Source: Euglena gracilis
Taxonomy: Eukaryota; Euglenida; Euglenophyceae; Euglenales
Direction of reading: 5' to 3'
Assembly (NCBI GenBank): GCA_039621445.1
Contig: CP154955.1
Span: 3,082,017 to 3,146,016, forward strand
Length of the DNA stretch: 64,000 nt
The notes beneath the pieces were generated by a model. The model saw only the letters and a list, made by a program, of their open reading frames with translations, ran no database searches and was not told the DNA's origin. Positions 10,700-20,240 of the stretch are shown here, in pieces. Within the stretch, counting starts at the first letter, position 1; each line of letters opens with the position of its first letter. The position numbers and the translations under genes are program-made.

Positions 10700-11150
10700 A
10701 TTTCGCCAAATTCCGACAATTGCGAGCGTATATCTGGCTGTGAAAATCGTTCAGGTGAAAACTCACCCCTCAATCGAAAGCTCTTTTCATCAGACGACTG
10801 ATGATGACCACCAAATTCAGCCACGCTGCACGGCACTCTTATTTCCTGTCACAGACAAATCCCAATTTCACAATTTTTCACCCCTAGATCCCTCAGGTCG
10901 TCGACTTGAAGAGAAAATTAGTTTCTGTATGGTTCATTTATGCTCCTCAAACCAAACAGCACCAAAAATCACCACAAATTTCGACCCAGATTCTGGCCAA
11001 TCCGAATATTGCGAGCGTATCTCTGGCTGTGTGCAACGTTTGGGTACCAAGTTACCCCTCGATCGAAAGCTCTTTTCAACAGACGGCCAGCGGTGGTCAG
11101 GCGATTTTTCCACGCTAAATGGTGCTCCTATTCCAAAACAGCACCAATTT
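10700..11150. repeat. direct duplication, about 290-bp period
   Basis: The block at about 10,705-10,850 (CCGACAATTGCGAGCGTAT, ATCGAAAGCTCTTTTCATCA, CCACGCTGCACGGC) recurs at about 10,997-11,135 (CCGAATATTGCGAGCGTAT, ATCGAAAGCTCTTTTCAACA, CCACGCTAAATGG). The order is kept with visible divergence. Neither copy has a clean coding frame; origin unknown. Confidence 0.75.
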
Positions 11151-11284
11151 TCACCAAAATTGGATATTGAACCTAGTGGTCCCCAAATGACAAATTTCAT
11201 TGCACTCCATTGTTAAAACAGTTACAGCAGGACCTCTACAACCAATTTGGGCCGTTTTGCTCTTTTGATAACATTGTCAGTGAT

Positions 11285-11400
11285 GACAGAACCGGCGTTA
11301 GGGACGCCGGGTTTTGGACAGAACCGGCGTCCTTAACCCCTTTCTCATGGACAGAACCGGTGTCCGAAAACCAGTGGGGGGACACCGGTTCTATCGTGAA
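11285..11400. repeat. family I hairpin repeat (ACAGAACCGGCGTCC)
   Basis: Alternating inverted copies of GGACAGAACCGGCGTCC and GGGACACCGGTTCT. A related copy is at 42,780-42,910. Strong potential for hairpins; no gene. Confidence 0.65.
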
Positions 11401-11492
11401 CCTGGCGGCCCAAAAGCCCGCTTAAAAAGCCCCAACACTTGAATCGTGCATTTTTGGCAATTTTTTTGAGGAAAACACAAAAAACACCAGCT

Positions 11493-11705
11493 CTAAAGTG
11501 CACCCTTTTCTCTACTGAGGTCTCGAACCTCGTAGAAACCACACCAGATCTCCTCGGTGTGGAGATCGACATCAAAGGCGCGGATAGAGAAAGAAAGCTG
11601 CTCTCTCCTCACTGAGATGTCGCTTGTCTCATCCATGATCACTGCAAAATGCTTGTGCTTTTGAATGTCACATGGTTTCTTCCTCAAAATGTGGTTTGCA
11701 AACAT
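11493..11705 (-). pseudogene. hAT/DUF4371-like transposase fragment
   Basis: Minus-strand frame of about 70 codons containing HKHFAVIMDETSDISVRREQ followed by a segment with LHTEEIWCGFYEV. The pattern F-x-I/V-x-x-D-E-T-x-D-I-S, then a hydrophobic strand and 'E-x-F/W-x-G-F-x-E', is the catalytic-domain hallmark (first acidic residue) of hAT-type transposases of the DUF4371/ZMYM group. The rest of the transposase is not visible within frame, so this is a remnant. It is the only transposase-like text I recognise in the window, and the nearby mini-elements have 8-bp duplications, as hAT elements do. Confidence 0.6.
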
Positions 11706-12292
11706 TGGAAATGTTTCATTTTAGTTTCCAACAATTGTTCAAAATTTGACACTTTTGTGTTGTGTTGTAATGCCAAATTGGGAGACCTTGCGCAGCCAAG
11801 AAGCACAAACTCTGAAAAATTGCTTTCAAAGCAACTCGCGCAGCCTGCTGCATGCATGTTCAGTTGAAAGGAAACCCACATTTCTCACAAGGACCGCGCC
11901 CCCATTTGGTTCAAAACGGACAACAAAGTAGCCAACCCACGGAGCCAAAAAACTTCCGAGTTTTTCAGGAGTCCGTTTGGATTGGATTAGGAATGCAATG
12001 CATTCCTTGGTTTCCCAGCCCTGCCAGTCGCCTTGCACAAGTCCTATGGTTCTTCATGCACATCCATAAATGGCATAGGCTGGACGGAGAAAAGAAGGTG
12101 AAAATTGATGCAAAAAGAAGCTAAAACTTCGCGTTTGATTTTGTTGTGCCTTGAACAGCTACATAGGTTTGGTTAAAACTTTCATTCCGGGTTTGCCGGA
12201 ATATTCGTTGCGGAATGTTTGTGACAAAATCCGGAATGTTTGGACGCCATCCCGGCGTGAACCCAGCCGCTCCGGTCCAACTGGCGGCACAC

Positions 12293-12410
12293 CTGAACCG
12301 ATGGCCGTTCTCCGTCCAGGACGTGCCGAGGGTCCCCGGCATGTCGGTGTTAAGCCGGGCGGTGACCCGCTCGCTGTACAGCGAGCGGAGGGTTGGGACC
12401 AGGCTGCTGC
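12293..12410 (-). CDS. vitamin K-dependent gamma-carboxylase-like exon
   Basis: Minus strand. Donor GTGTGCC (12,286-12,292) after ...WTENGHRF plus AG; probable acceptor CCGTAG. Reads SLVPTLRSLYSERVTARLN and TLGTSWTENGHRF. The final part is equivalent to human 'GYNNWTNGLYGYSW', and the split Ser codon is completed by the next exon. The 5' border is uncertain: with the acceptor chosen here the phase does not match the end of the exon at 13,248, so a micro-exon or different acceptor may exist. Confidence 0.75.
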
Positions 12411-12546
12411 CTACGGTCCGGGGGAGTGCAAATGGGCCGCCGCACGGCACTGGAGTTGGGGCTGGTCCAGGTGGGTGGGGATGGCGGTGGCCACCCGGAG
12501 GGCGTTCCCAGCACAGCAACCGTCACCCTTGTTTTTGGATCCGGGG

Positions 12547-12988
12547 CAGGCTTTTGCTTAAGGCCCCCCGGGGGGGGGGGGGGTACTGGCTAGCCAATCG
12601 GCTAGACACTGGAAAAAGTGGACTAGCTAGACCCCCCTCCCCCCGGGGGGGGGGGGGGGTCCGGGGGTCCCCCGGACTGGAAAAAAATTTTCCTCCGGCG
12701 CTGCGCGCCGGAGGAAAAATGAGGTTTTTAACAGGTTTTTGGCTGATTTTGTTCCAAAAATTCCCAAAAATGGCCAAAAACGGGCATTTTTGGCCATTTT
12801 TGGGGGTCCCAAAAAAAATTTTCGGCGCTTCGCGCCGGTCACTGGAAAAAATTTTCCACTAGCTAGCCCTGCTAGCAGACCCCCCCCCCCGGGGGGGTCT
12901 GCTAGAAAACCCACTAGCCAAATTTGGACTAGCTGCAGTCCAGCCCCCCCCCCGGGGGGGGTACTGCAATCCCTTAAGCAAAAGCCTG
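12547..12988. mobile_element. family D mini-element, 442 bp, perfect 17-bp TIR and 8-bp TSD
   Basis: Ends CAGGCTTTTGCTTAAGG (12,547-12,563) and CCTTAAGCAAAAGCCTG (12,972-12,988) are exact reverse complements. ATCCGGGG is present on both sides (12,539-12,546 and 12,989-12,996). Body: four C(n)G(n) runs, ACTAGCTAGCC/GGCTAG segments, and two GGCGC(T)(G/T)CGCGCC stems, one inverted relative to the other, around ATTTTTGGCCATTTTTGG. No coding frame. It sits inside the intron between two carboxylase exons. The best-preserved element of the window. Confidence 0.92.
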
Positions 12989-13247
12989 ATCCGGGGGACC
13001 ACGGGGGGCCCAACAACCCACCTTTGGGTCGGAACATCATTCCAACACTCGTGACAAAAGCAAACCCCGTTTTGGTCCCCAACGCCCGGGAGGGGGGGGG
13101 AGGTTCGGCAAAGACACACACTCCCCTCGCCTCGCGGGAAAAGAAAAAAGGTTAAAAAATGTCTGGTCCATTCTTGGGGTGGCCTGTCCCACTCCGCCAC
13201 CGCGGGTGGATCCATTTTCCTTTTCCGTTTGGAAGCAGCCTGCGCAC

Positions 13248-13366
13248 CGCGGTGAACGCGGCAATGAACACGAGCAGGCCGAGCACGATGCGGAGGCGGC
13301 GGGACCGGACGCATGGGCGATACGCCGCCGCACCCCGAAACAGTGCGCGGTGACAATGTGCGGCGA
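13248..13366 (-). CDS. vitamin K-dependent gamma-carboxylase-like exon (membrane helix)
   Basis: Minus strand, acceptor CCCAG (367-371), donor GTGCGC (13,242-13,247). Two bases plus 39 codons. Contains VRSRRLRIVLGLLVFIAAFT, a basic stretch followed by one hydrophobic helix, equivalent to human '[21 protein letters not shown]'. The two leading bases complete the phase 1 end of the linker exon at 13,805. Confidence 0.75.
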
Positions 13367-13804
13367 CTGGGTCTCTTAAGGAGGCATTTTTAGGACCCGG
13401 GGGAGGGGGTCCGGACCCACCCACCCCTTGGGGGAATCCCCGCGGAGCTCAAGGAGACCCAGTTTTAGTTTTGGGAGGTCAATTTTGGGGTCCAAATTTT
13501 TTTGTGCTTCACACCAAAAGTAGAAGAAAAACCCTCCGGGGGGGAACCCACTCAGCCCAGCCCCCACTCCCTTGGGGGGGGGGGGGGGGGCAGGGCTGGA
13601 TCCCCCCTGGTCACCAAACTTTTAAAAAAAAAAACTGGTCTCCACGCTACCCCGACTCTTGGCGGCCCACCACCACACCATTTCATACAGAGATGGTTTC
13701 CCAACAAACAATTGCATTTTCCAAATGGCTGGGAGGGGTGGGGGCGCAGCTGCCGGGAACGATGCCCAACCCAGTGGTCAACAATGGTCCCAGCGCAGGC
13801 CCAC

Positions 13805-13975
13805 AGATGCGCGGGCCGGGGCGTATGGGCCATGGCCAGCCGGGCTGGGCCGACGCCGGCAGCGCTGCCTGGATGGGCTTCTTGCGGGGCGGCTTTGGGG
13901 GTGCGGGGGCGGCGGAGGCCGCCCCCGACGAAGTGGCCTGGGCCGGGTTGGACAGGCCGTTGGCTTCTGGGGTAC
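13805..13975 (-). CDS. carboxylase-like exon, low-complexity linker
   Basis: Minus strand, acceptor CCACAG, donor GTGGGC. Reads TPEANGLSNPAQATSSGAAS and then a proline/lysine-rich part with PKPPRKKP. It lies where human GGCX has a variable loop ('[20 protein letters not shown]') before the next helix. Phase fits the exons on both sides when the 15.5-kb exon is read in its KK-containing frame. Other frames also lack stops, so the frame choice rests on phase. Confidence 0.6.
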
Positions 13976-15124
13976 CTGTGGCAGCATGGCGTCGGCATAT
14001 GAGCGGTAATGTCGCAAATTCTGAGACATACACACGCGTACGTTTGCATGGACTACGCAAACTGCATACCACACAGAAACATGCACGCTGCATACAACAT
14101 CCATGTGCAAAGCATACTGCATACATGTACATGTACTACACTACACATTTACAGCACACATGCACTTACACTTTGGGTAATCTAATACGTCTCAATTGGT
14201 CATCTGAAAATGAAACCCCCTCAACCCCAATCCCATTTTCCCACCTGGGGGGTCTGTGGGTGGGTAGGGGTTTTGTGTGCACTGTGGCCAGATCTGAAAA
14301 TCCAGAAATTACTTATCGGAGATCAATGCACCCCAGATGGTAAAGCACAAAAGAGAAGCCTGACCTAAAAAGAAGCCTTTCAGGGTACTCACAAGCAGGG
14401 CTTAATTTATCGGTGGACACGATCAAATCCCCCGAACTTTGCCTTCGCAACCGCCTCAGTCAACGGGACCAGTGGCTGGTGCTGCCACACTTTAAACAAC
14501 CTCCACCACCTTCACCTTTTCCTTTCCCATCCTGGCCTTTTCACTGCCCTAGCCTTTCCCCTCCTCTTTGCCACCGCCATATCCACCTCCTCCGCGCATC
14601 ACCACGTCCTCCATAGCCCCCACAAATACCACCATCGCCCCTCTCTTCCCTCCGGGCAATGGCGTTCCTCGGCTCGGCAGTGATACTGATGGCCATACAC
14701 AGGATACTTTATTGCAGCATTCGTTTTCATGAATTGCATGAACACATCTGTTGTTTGATCCCAAATTGACCTTGATTACCATTTCTCATTTATTCCATGG
14801 TTATCACATTTCCTTTTGAGGATTAATTTTCACGTTTTTGTGCTTTTAGTGCTTCCGTTTTTTTTCCATACCTGGAGAATGTTCCGTCTCATAACACTGA
14901 TCCGTGGAAAAGCGGAAAGCGGAGCATCAAATTCGACCATTCAACCCCTTCTTGATCTTCTTCTTGATGACAATGAGTGAGTGGGCGAGTGCATCAATGC
15001 ATCCATGCTGTGTTTTGGGAGACGCGATCTGGCGGGGGTTCTGAGAGTTAGGATTTGTGATTTGGGATCCACCGTCCTGGCAGGTGGGATGGCCCCACCC
15101 AGAGTCTCTGGGATTCCCCTTCGC

Positions 15125-15214
15125 CCTGCCCAGTTTGGGGAGAGGCCACCCACCCACCCACCCACCCACGTACACACGCTCACACACGCGCGCGTGCGCA
15201 CACACACACATGCG

Positions 15215-15249
<35 letters not shown>

Positions 15250-15460
15250 GCAAGGAATTACACGTAGGGCCAACCCTAGCAAGCTCAGTCCATGGATGGG
15301 TGGGTGTGTGGGTGGGTGGGTGGGTGGACCAGTAAGTCATCATCTCATTCTGGCAATGCCCTTGAAATGCACACACACCAGCACACACGCGAACAGGCGC
15401 ACACACATGCATGCATACACGCACGCAGGCGCGCACATACCCAGCTCCAGAGATAGGTTC
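15125..15460. repeat. compound (ACCC)n, (CA)n, (GGGT)n microsatellite
   Basis: CCCA units, CACACGCGCG, then about 35 bp CA, GTGGGTGG, and looser CACACG from 15,368. Confidence 0.9.
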
Positions 15461-15526
15461 AATCAAGTTTTGTGTCAGAGTTCTGTGCCCCACGAACGTT
15501 GGACGCTGAGGTCGGGGAGGGCACAC

Positions 15527-15608
15527 CCGTCGGCTTCTTCCGGCGCCGCAGGCCGGACGGCTGCCCGTCCCTCGCCTCGTCCCCCTCCCGCGGCACCATC
15601 CCCTGCTC
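15527..15608 (-). CDS. carboxylase-like exon, basic linker
   Basis: Minus strand, donor GTGTGCC (15,520-15,526), acceptor GCCGGCAG. In the preferred frame it reads EQGMVPREGDEARDGQPSG then LRRRKKPT, a hydrophilic basic loop like human 'KRSRGKSGQKPGLRHQ'. The 3' phase fits the next exon. The 5' phase fits the exon at 17,135 only in another frame, so the start is uncertain. Confidence 0.5.
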
Positions 15609-15749
15609 CTGCCGGCAGGCGACCCCACCGCGTTCCACGGGGTGTGCCTGCCCAGCCGCCCACACAAGAGGTGGGCGAAAGAAGCCCGTGAACCTCCAGG
15701 CGGGAGATGGCATCGGGTGTTCTCATTTTCTTGGGGGGGCAAAAGAGGG

Positions 15750-15925
<176 letters not shown>

Positions 15926-16189
15926 CTCCGCAAACACAGCCACAAAGCAGCAACACAGTCAAGACGGAACCACCCACCCTGTCCTTCCACCACCACTTGA
16001 AACCAAACACCTCGGTGCGTACATCCATGTAAAGCCCTCCACAGCCCAAAAGAGCGTTGGCCATCGGACAAGAAATGTCTGGCTTTCTATCATGCGGGAG
16101 CCTGTTTTATGTCTTTCCGGACAGCAGGTTCCAAAGTGGACAAGAAGCCCGATTTTCGGAATTTTTCTGATACACCAAGCGCCATTTTC

Positions 16190-16476
16190 CAGGGGGGGGG
16201 GAAATGCAACTTGGCCCTTCAAATTATGCAAGTCAAAAAAATGCAAAAAAATGCAAAAAAAGTGCAAAAAAAAATGCAAAAAAATGCAACTTGCATGAAA
16301 ACCTTGAGAAAAAGCTGGAATATGACAGAGCTTTGCTGCCTAAAATCAAAAAAATTTTCCGGGGCAAAATATTTTATGCAAAAAAACGCAAAAAAAAATG
16401 CAAAAAAATGCAAATTTCGGGAAAACCTGATTATGCAAAAAATGCAAATTATGCAAGTTGCATTTCCCCCCCCTGC
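16190..16476. mobile_element. inverted-repeat element filled with ATGCAAAA units
   Basis: Left arm AGGGGGGGGGGAAATGCAAC (16,191) and right arm GTTGCATTTCCCCCCCCTG (16,458-16,476) are inverted copies. The flanks both carry CATTTTC (16,183-16,189 and 16,477-16,483). The interior consists largely of ATGCAAAA and its variants. No protein. Confidence 0.6.
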
Positions 16477-16499
16477 ATTTTCACAGGGTGTTGGACGAC

Positions 16500-17060
16500 A
16501 GGGTTTTTCAGAAGGTGGAGGGGACCCTACCCCCCTGCCCCGTGGGGAGGGGGATCCACTTCTTTCCGGCCAGCAACTCCCGGGTGGACTGCGGCGCAGA
16601 AGGAAATTTTATTTGAATGGTGCAATGGTGGGGGGGGGGGGCGCTGCTGGCCCAGCCCGGCATCCAACCACACCCAACAGGACCCCCCACCCTCAGAGAG
16701 GGTCCAGCAGAGCATTGAATGAGCGGGGAGGGGGGGGGGTCCAGAGTCCCCTCTCCCCGGAGGGGAGGGTCGGACTCACCACTCCCCCTGTACAAAAAAA
16801 ATCCGACACAAAGAGCCGGAAAGGTTTTTGGAGACCTTGAAATACGCCCAAAAATTGCCTGTTCGCACACCATTTTTTTTAAAAAAGGGCCAAAAAACAC
16901 ACCAAAATTTTTGTCTTCCCTGGTGCTTAGTGCCAAATAAAATTTTACTGGTTTCGGGGGGTCCCGGACTTGGTCTGAAGGGGGAAGGGGAGGGGTCTGG
17001 ACCTCTCTTTCCGGGGGGGGGCTGACCCCCCCTCCAACGCTCGGTGAGATTTGCTCTTCG
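16500..17060. repeat. C/G-run repeat, unassigned family
   Basis: Several C(n)G(n) blocks separated by T-rich text (CGGGGGGTCCCGGACTTGG, GAGGGGTCTGGACC). No exon recognised. Probably one or two overlapping mini-elements whose ends I could not pair. Confidence 0.4.
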
Positions 17061-17134
17061 GTTTGAAACACCGCCCTCCCCCCCCCACCCCCGCCAGCTC
17101 CCCCCCCCAGGTGGCCGGCCTGGGTGGACGTCAC

Positions 17135-17266
17135 CGGCTTCCCCCTCCTCGGCCTCCCCCTTCTCCGCCTCCTGGCGGGCGACGTCCAGCAGCAGCCGGG
17201 CCAGCAGCGGCTCGTCCACGTAGAAGTACACCCGGCGGTGCAGCCACCGCACCAGCCCGGGCCAGC
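17135..17266 (-). CDS. vitamin K-dependent gamma-carboxylase-like exon
   Basis: Minus strand, acceptor GGAAG (267-271), donor GTGACG (17,129-17,134). Starts WPGLVRWLHRRVYFYVDEPL and ends with a highly acidic/lysine tail EAEKGEAEEGEA. The start lines up with human 'EWPRKLVSYCPRRLQQL', after the third membrane block. Longer than the human loop. Confidence 0.65.
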
Positions 17267-17794
17267 CTTCCGCCCGCTGGGAACCGCACGCCTCGACCCC
17301 CGCCCCACAGGTTCGGGGTCGGGCAGGTCCTGACCGGGACCCCCAACGGGTTTGGCGTGGGCAGGTCCTAACCGGGACCCCCCCCCCCCGGGTTCCAGCT
17401 CGAGAGATTGAGAATTTTGGGTAAGCTAAAAAAAAAGTCGCTGCTGGCTGATTGACTGATTCAGCGACCTCCTGGCCCTGGCCACCATCTGGGGGGGGGG
17501 GGGTCCCAATTAATGCCTGCCATCTGAATATCTGCCTGCTGTCTCAGAGAAGAGCTGCGGAGCTCACATGGCACGGAAATCAAATAAGTTGGTTGGGGTG
17601 GTTTGCCGCAGGACCTCCGCGGAAATATCCTGAAAATGTGACTTTCAAACCGCTTCGCGGTGTGTGACTGTGCGCTTAATGCAACTGTTCTGTTGACACA
17701 TTGAAAACCCCGTTTCGAATTATTTGTGCAACTTTCTGGAGATGGCGCAACGCCGAAGGCCACTGTGCCACTGTGCGTAGCTCCCCCGTGGCAG

Positions 17795-17975
17795 ACGGAC
17801 CAGGCAGACGGCTGGCAGGAATGCCCACCGACGCGGGTCCAGGCGGGCCCCGAAGGACGTGAGGGCGGAGAGCGCGGCGTGCCGCACTGTGTGGGTCTCC
17901 AGGAAGATGAAGGGCATGGCAGCGGTGGCCAGGGCAGCCCGGCAGGGAGACGCACGTGGCCCCGTCCTCCGGCGG
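17795..17975 (-). CDS. possible carboxylase-like exon, hydrophobic (borders uncertain)
   Basis: GC-rich block. One minus frame reads AALATAAMPFIFLETHTVRH and then ALSALTSFGARLDPRRWAFL, hydrophobic as expected for the human region 'MFSYVMLASSPLF' just before 'EWPRKL'. The two other frames are proline/arginine-rich. Position in the gene order is right. Splice sites with matching phase were not found, so exact ends are approximate. Confidence 0.45.
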
Positions 17976-18767
17976 GGGCCAAATGAAAACTCGGCCAAAC
18001 TCCGATGTAAGTGGGTTTGTGAAATGGTTTTGGAAAACGCACCTGCTAGCGACTGGGGTCACCTTTTGCCAAATCTTCCCAAAAAAACGCGAAATCAAGC
18101 TTAATCATCCCATTTTCTATTCGACAGAAACGACTGTGTTAACATTTTTGGGAAATGGCCTTGCTTGAAATAATCATGCTGCAATTTTATGGTTTTACAT
18201 TTTGTCTATTTATTAATTTTATTTCTTTAATTAATTGTATTTATTTATTTTGTTTATTTTTGAACCTTTCGTTTTGGCTGGGGTCTCGATCGGACGGGAA
18301 GAAGCCAGCGGGCAGGGCAAAGGGCACCGGGCGATATGGAGGACAGCCGGACAGGGGGTGGGGTACAGGTACGCAGTGCAGGCCGCGTGGTAGAGTTGGC
18401 AGACTGCGCGACAAAAAATAATTCCAGAGTCCTCCCACTCCACAGTTGTGGCAGACTTTGCGTCAAAAAAAAAAGTTCTGGAAAAAAAGGAGGTGAGGGA
18501 CATCGTCTGGTGGCTGACAAATGACACAAACGGCACAACCACCACCCTTGGGGGGGACCGGGTTGCCGACCTTGAAGAAGAAAAAACTTGTCCGGGGAAT
18601 TGGTGGGAAGGGACAATGATTTGCATTCAAAAAAGCAGCTCAGCTATTTGGAAGCGTTGCAAGACCCCTCCGAACGCGCGTTTTGCATGAAGACCTCCAT
18701 TCTTTTGCGAAACTCGCCGCCATCTGACCTTCACTGCCATCCCACCGGATGGGGGGTTGGGGCACAC

Positions 18768-18864
18768 CAAAGAGCGCTGCAGGGCGAGAGGTCGCGAAAC
18801 ACAGCCACAGAGGGGCGGTGAGCTCGAAGAACACGAGCAGGGTCTCCTTTTTTTTCTTGAGGGC
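18768..18864 (-). CDS. vitamin K-dependent gamma-carboxylase-like exon (membrane segment)
   Basis: Minus strand, acceptor ACCTCAG, donor GTGTGCC (18,761-18,767). 32 codons plus one base: ALKKKKETLLVFFELTAPLW and LCFATSRPAALF. Equivalent to human '[23 protein letters not shown]'. Joins in phase 0 with the exon at 18,918 after a 53-bp intron. Confidence 0.8.
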
Positions 18865-18917
18865 CTGAGGTGCTGGCTGGCTGGACAACCCGCCTCTTCC
18901 CTCCGGCTTCAGCAAAC
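18865..18917 (-). other. 53-bp intron built of mobile-element sequence
   Basis: Minus strand from GTTTGCTGAAGCC to CCAGCACCTCAG. The 5' part GGGTTTGCTGAAGCC resembles the family D end GGGTTTGCAG / GCAGAAGCCTG, and the 3' part is the complement of GGTGCTGGCTGGCTGGAC, the signature of family B. Removal leaves a continuous, GGCX-like reading frame. It may be a remnant element acting as an intron (introner-like). Confidence 0.5.
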
Positions 18918-18973
18918 CCTGGGCGCCATCAGCCAGGATAGCAAGAGGGCGATGGCGTACTTCACCGTGTCGT
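18918..18973 (-). CDS. vitamin K-dependent gamma-carboxylase-like exon
   Basis: Minus strand, acceptor TTTCCCAG, 56 bp. With the G of the previous exon it reads DDTVKYAIALLLSWLMAPR, corresponding to human 'FKLLLSEELTSLLVVHGG'. Phases agree on both sides. Confidence 0.8.
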
Positions 18974-19031
18974 CTGGGAAAGCAATGAATGAGTATGAAT
19001 CTGTCTGTGTGTCTGGGCTGCCGCCCAACCA

Positions 19032-19332
19032 CATCATTGCTTAGCGACCCCCGGGGGGTCACTTTCCACTCTGAAAAAAACAAGTCAGTCACATTACCCC
19101 CCCCCCCGGATCGGCCGCTCTTCAGGAGGCAATGAGAATTTGCCAAAAAGTCTCAAAAAATCCAAAAAATTTCCGGCGCCTTCGGCGCCAGGCCAGCCAC
19201 TTTTCCATTTTCGGGCCTACCCCATCCCGGGGGAGGGGGGGCCCTTGGCCAAAAAAAACAGTCAATCGCTCTGAAAAAACCAGTCAGTCACCCCCCCCCC
19301 GGGGTGGGGTAGGACAGGTGTTAAGCAGTGGT
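19032..19332. mobile_element. family C terminal-inverted-repeat element
   Basis: Left CATCATTGCTTAGCGACC, right (inverted) CATACCACTGCTTAACACC. Body shared with the copies at 0.1, 30.2 and 57.0 kb, including a GGCGCCTTCGGCGCC stem. No exact target duplication. It lies in the intron upstream (minus sense) of the exon at 18,918, about 60 bp from its acceptor. Confidence 0.75.
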
Positions 19333-19723
19333 ATGCTCCCAAACTATTGCTTTGCATTTTGAGGCGACCATCAGTTGGGCGAAACTGTTCAAAAGAAATA
19401 CTTCCGGGGGGTGATTGTTGTTGGTTTTTCGACCCACAACTTCCCTGTCTGCCAAGTGAACCAGATTCCCCCCCCCCCTGTGCCAACCCAAAACCCACCG
19501 AATCGGGCCAGGAATCCTTGGATTTCCCGCCATGCCGCCATCCAGCCGTCCAGCTGGGCTGGGCTGGATGGACCGATGGGGTCCAGCGGCCAACGCAACC
19601 AACCCACTCTCGAAACCCCCACGCTGGCCCGTGGGAGGAGCTGGGCGTTCGGTCGCTTCACCTCGCTTCACTCGAGTGGGGAGAGGTCCAGCCGCCCAGG
19701 GGGGGGGGGGGGCAGGGGCACAC

Positions 19724-19835
19724 CCATCTCAGGGGTGAGCCAGTAATACATGGGGTACCCGCGGACCCAGTCGGCTCCCAGCTTCCAGTCCAGTCCGAGC
19801 TTCCAGAAGCCGGCGAAGAAATAGGTTGCGCTCAC
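19724..19835 (-). CDS. carboxylase-like exon with the Lys218-equivalent motif
   Basis: Minus strand, acceptor CCGCAG, donor GTGTGCC (19,717-19,723), 37 codons plus one base. Reads VSATYFFAGFWKLGLDWKLG and ADWVRGYPMYYWLTPEM. Human GGCX here is 'YFIAGVKKLDADWVEGYSM'. The lysine in AGFWKL sits at the place of human Lys218, the residue established as the active-site base of vitamin K-dependent carboxylase. Six extra residues (roughly GLDWKL) separate it from ADW. Phase agrees with both neighbouring exons. Confidence 0.9.
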
Positions 19836-19984
19836 CTGCGGCGGACGAGGCACAGTGCAGGGTTTGTGCGGCCCGCCAGGCGCCTTTTATCGAAAAAGGC
19901 CAATAATCACAACCCCGTCCCTTAGAAACTTCACCAACCAGGTAAACCATCCCGACTAAAACATCCCCAACCATCCCCCAAGCC

Positions 19985-20240
19985 CAGTGCAGGCTTCATT
20001 TTACCCACCCCGGGGGGCGCCTTGCGCTATGGACAGCCTGCCCATAGGGGCAGGCTGTGGGTAGGCACCCCCCTCCTCGGAGGGTCGGTTTTGGACCCCG
20101 GTGCCTGCCAATTTTCCTTTGAAAATGGCCATTTTCGGGCACCAGGCGCCTTCGGCGCTGGGGGTTTGCTATAGCACTACCCACCCCAGGGTTCTTTTTA
20201 AGAAGTGCGCACCCCCTCCAGGTGGTGTGCTATGGGCAGA
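19985..20240. mobile_element. family A-like repeat, ends not paired
   Basis: Starts CAGGCTTCATTTTACCCACC and holds the family A core: TGCCCATAGGGGCAGGC, AATTTTCCTTTGAAAATGG, GGCGCCTTCGGCGC, CTATAGCACTACCCACC, then CAGGGTTCTTTTTAAGAAGT. Located in the intron between the exons at 20,790 and 19,835. Confidence 0.6.

Noticed and set aside
18440-18550. Minus frame FVSFVSHQTMSLTSFF resembling GGCX 'FVSYFHCMNSQLFSIGMFS'
   Set aside because: Tempting by position, but the frame runs into homopolymer T, lacks the GC bias of the other exons, and no phase-compatible splice sites were found.
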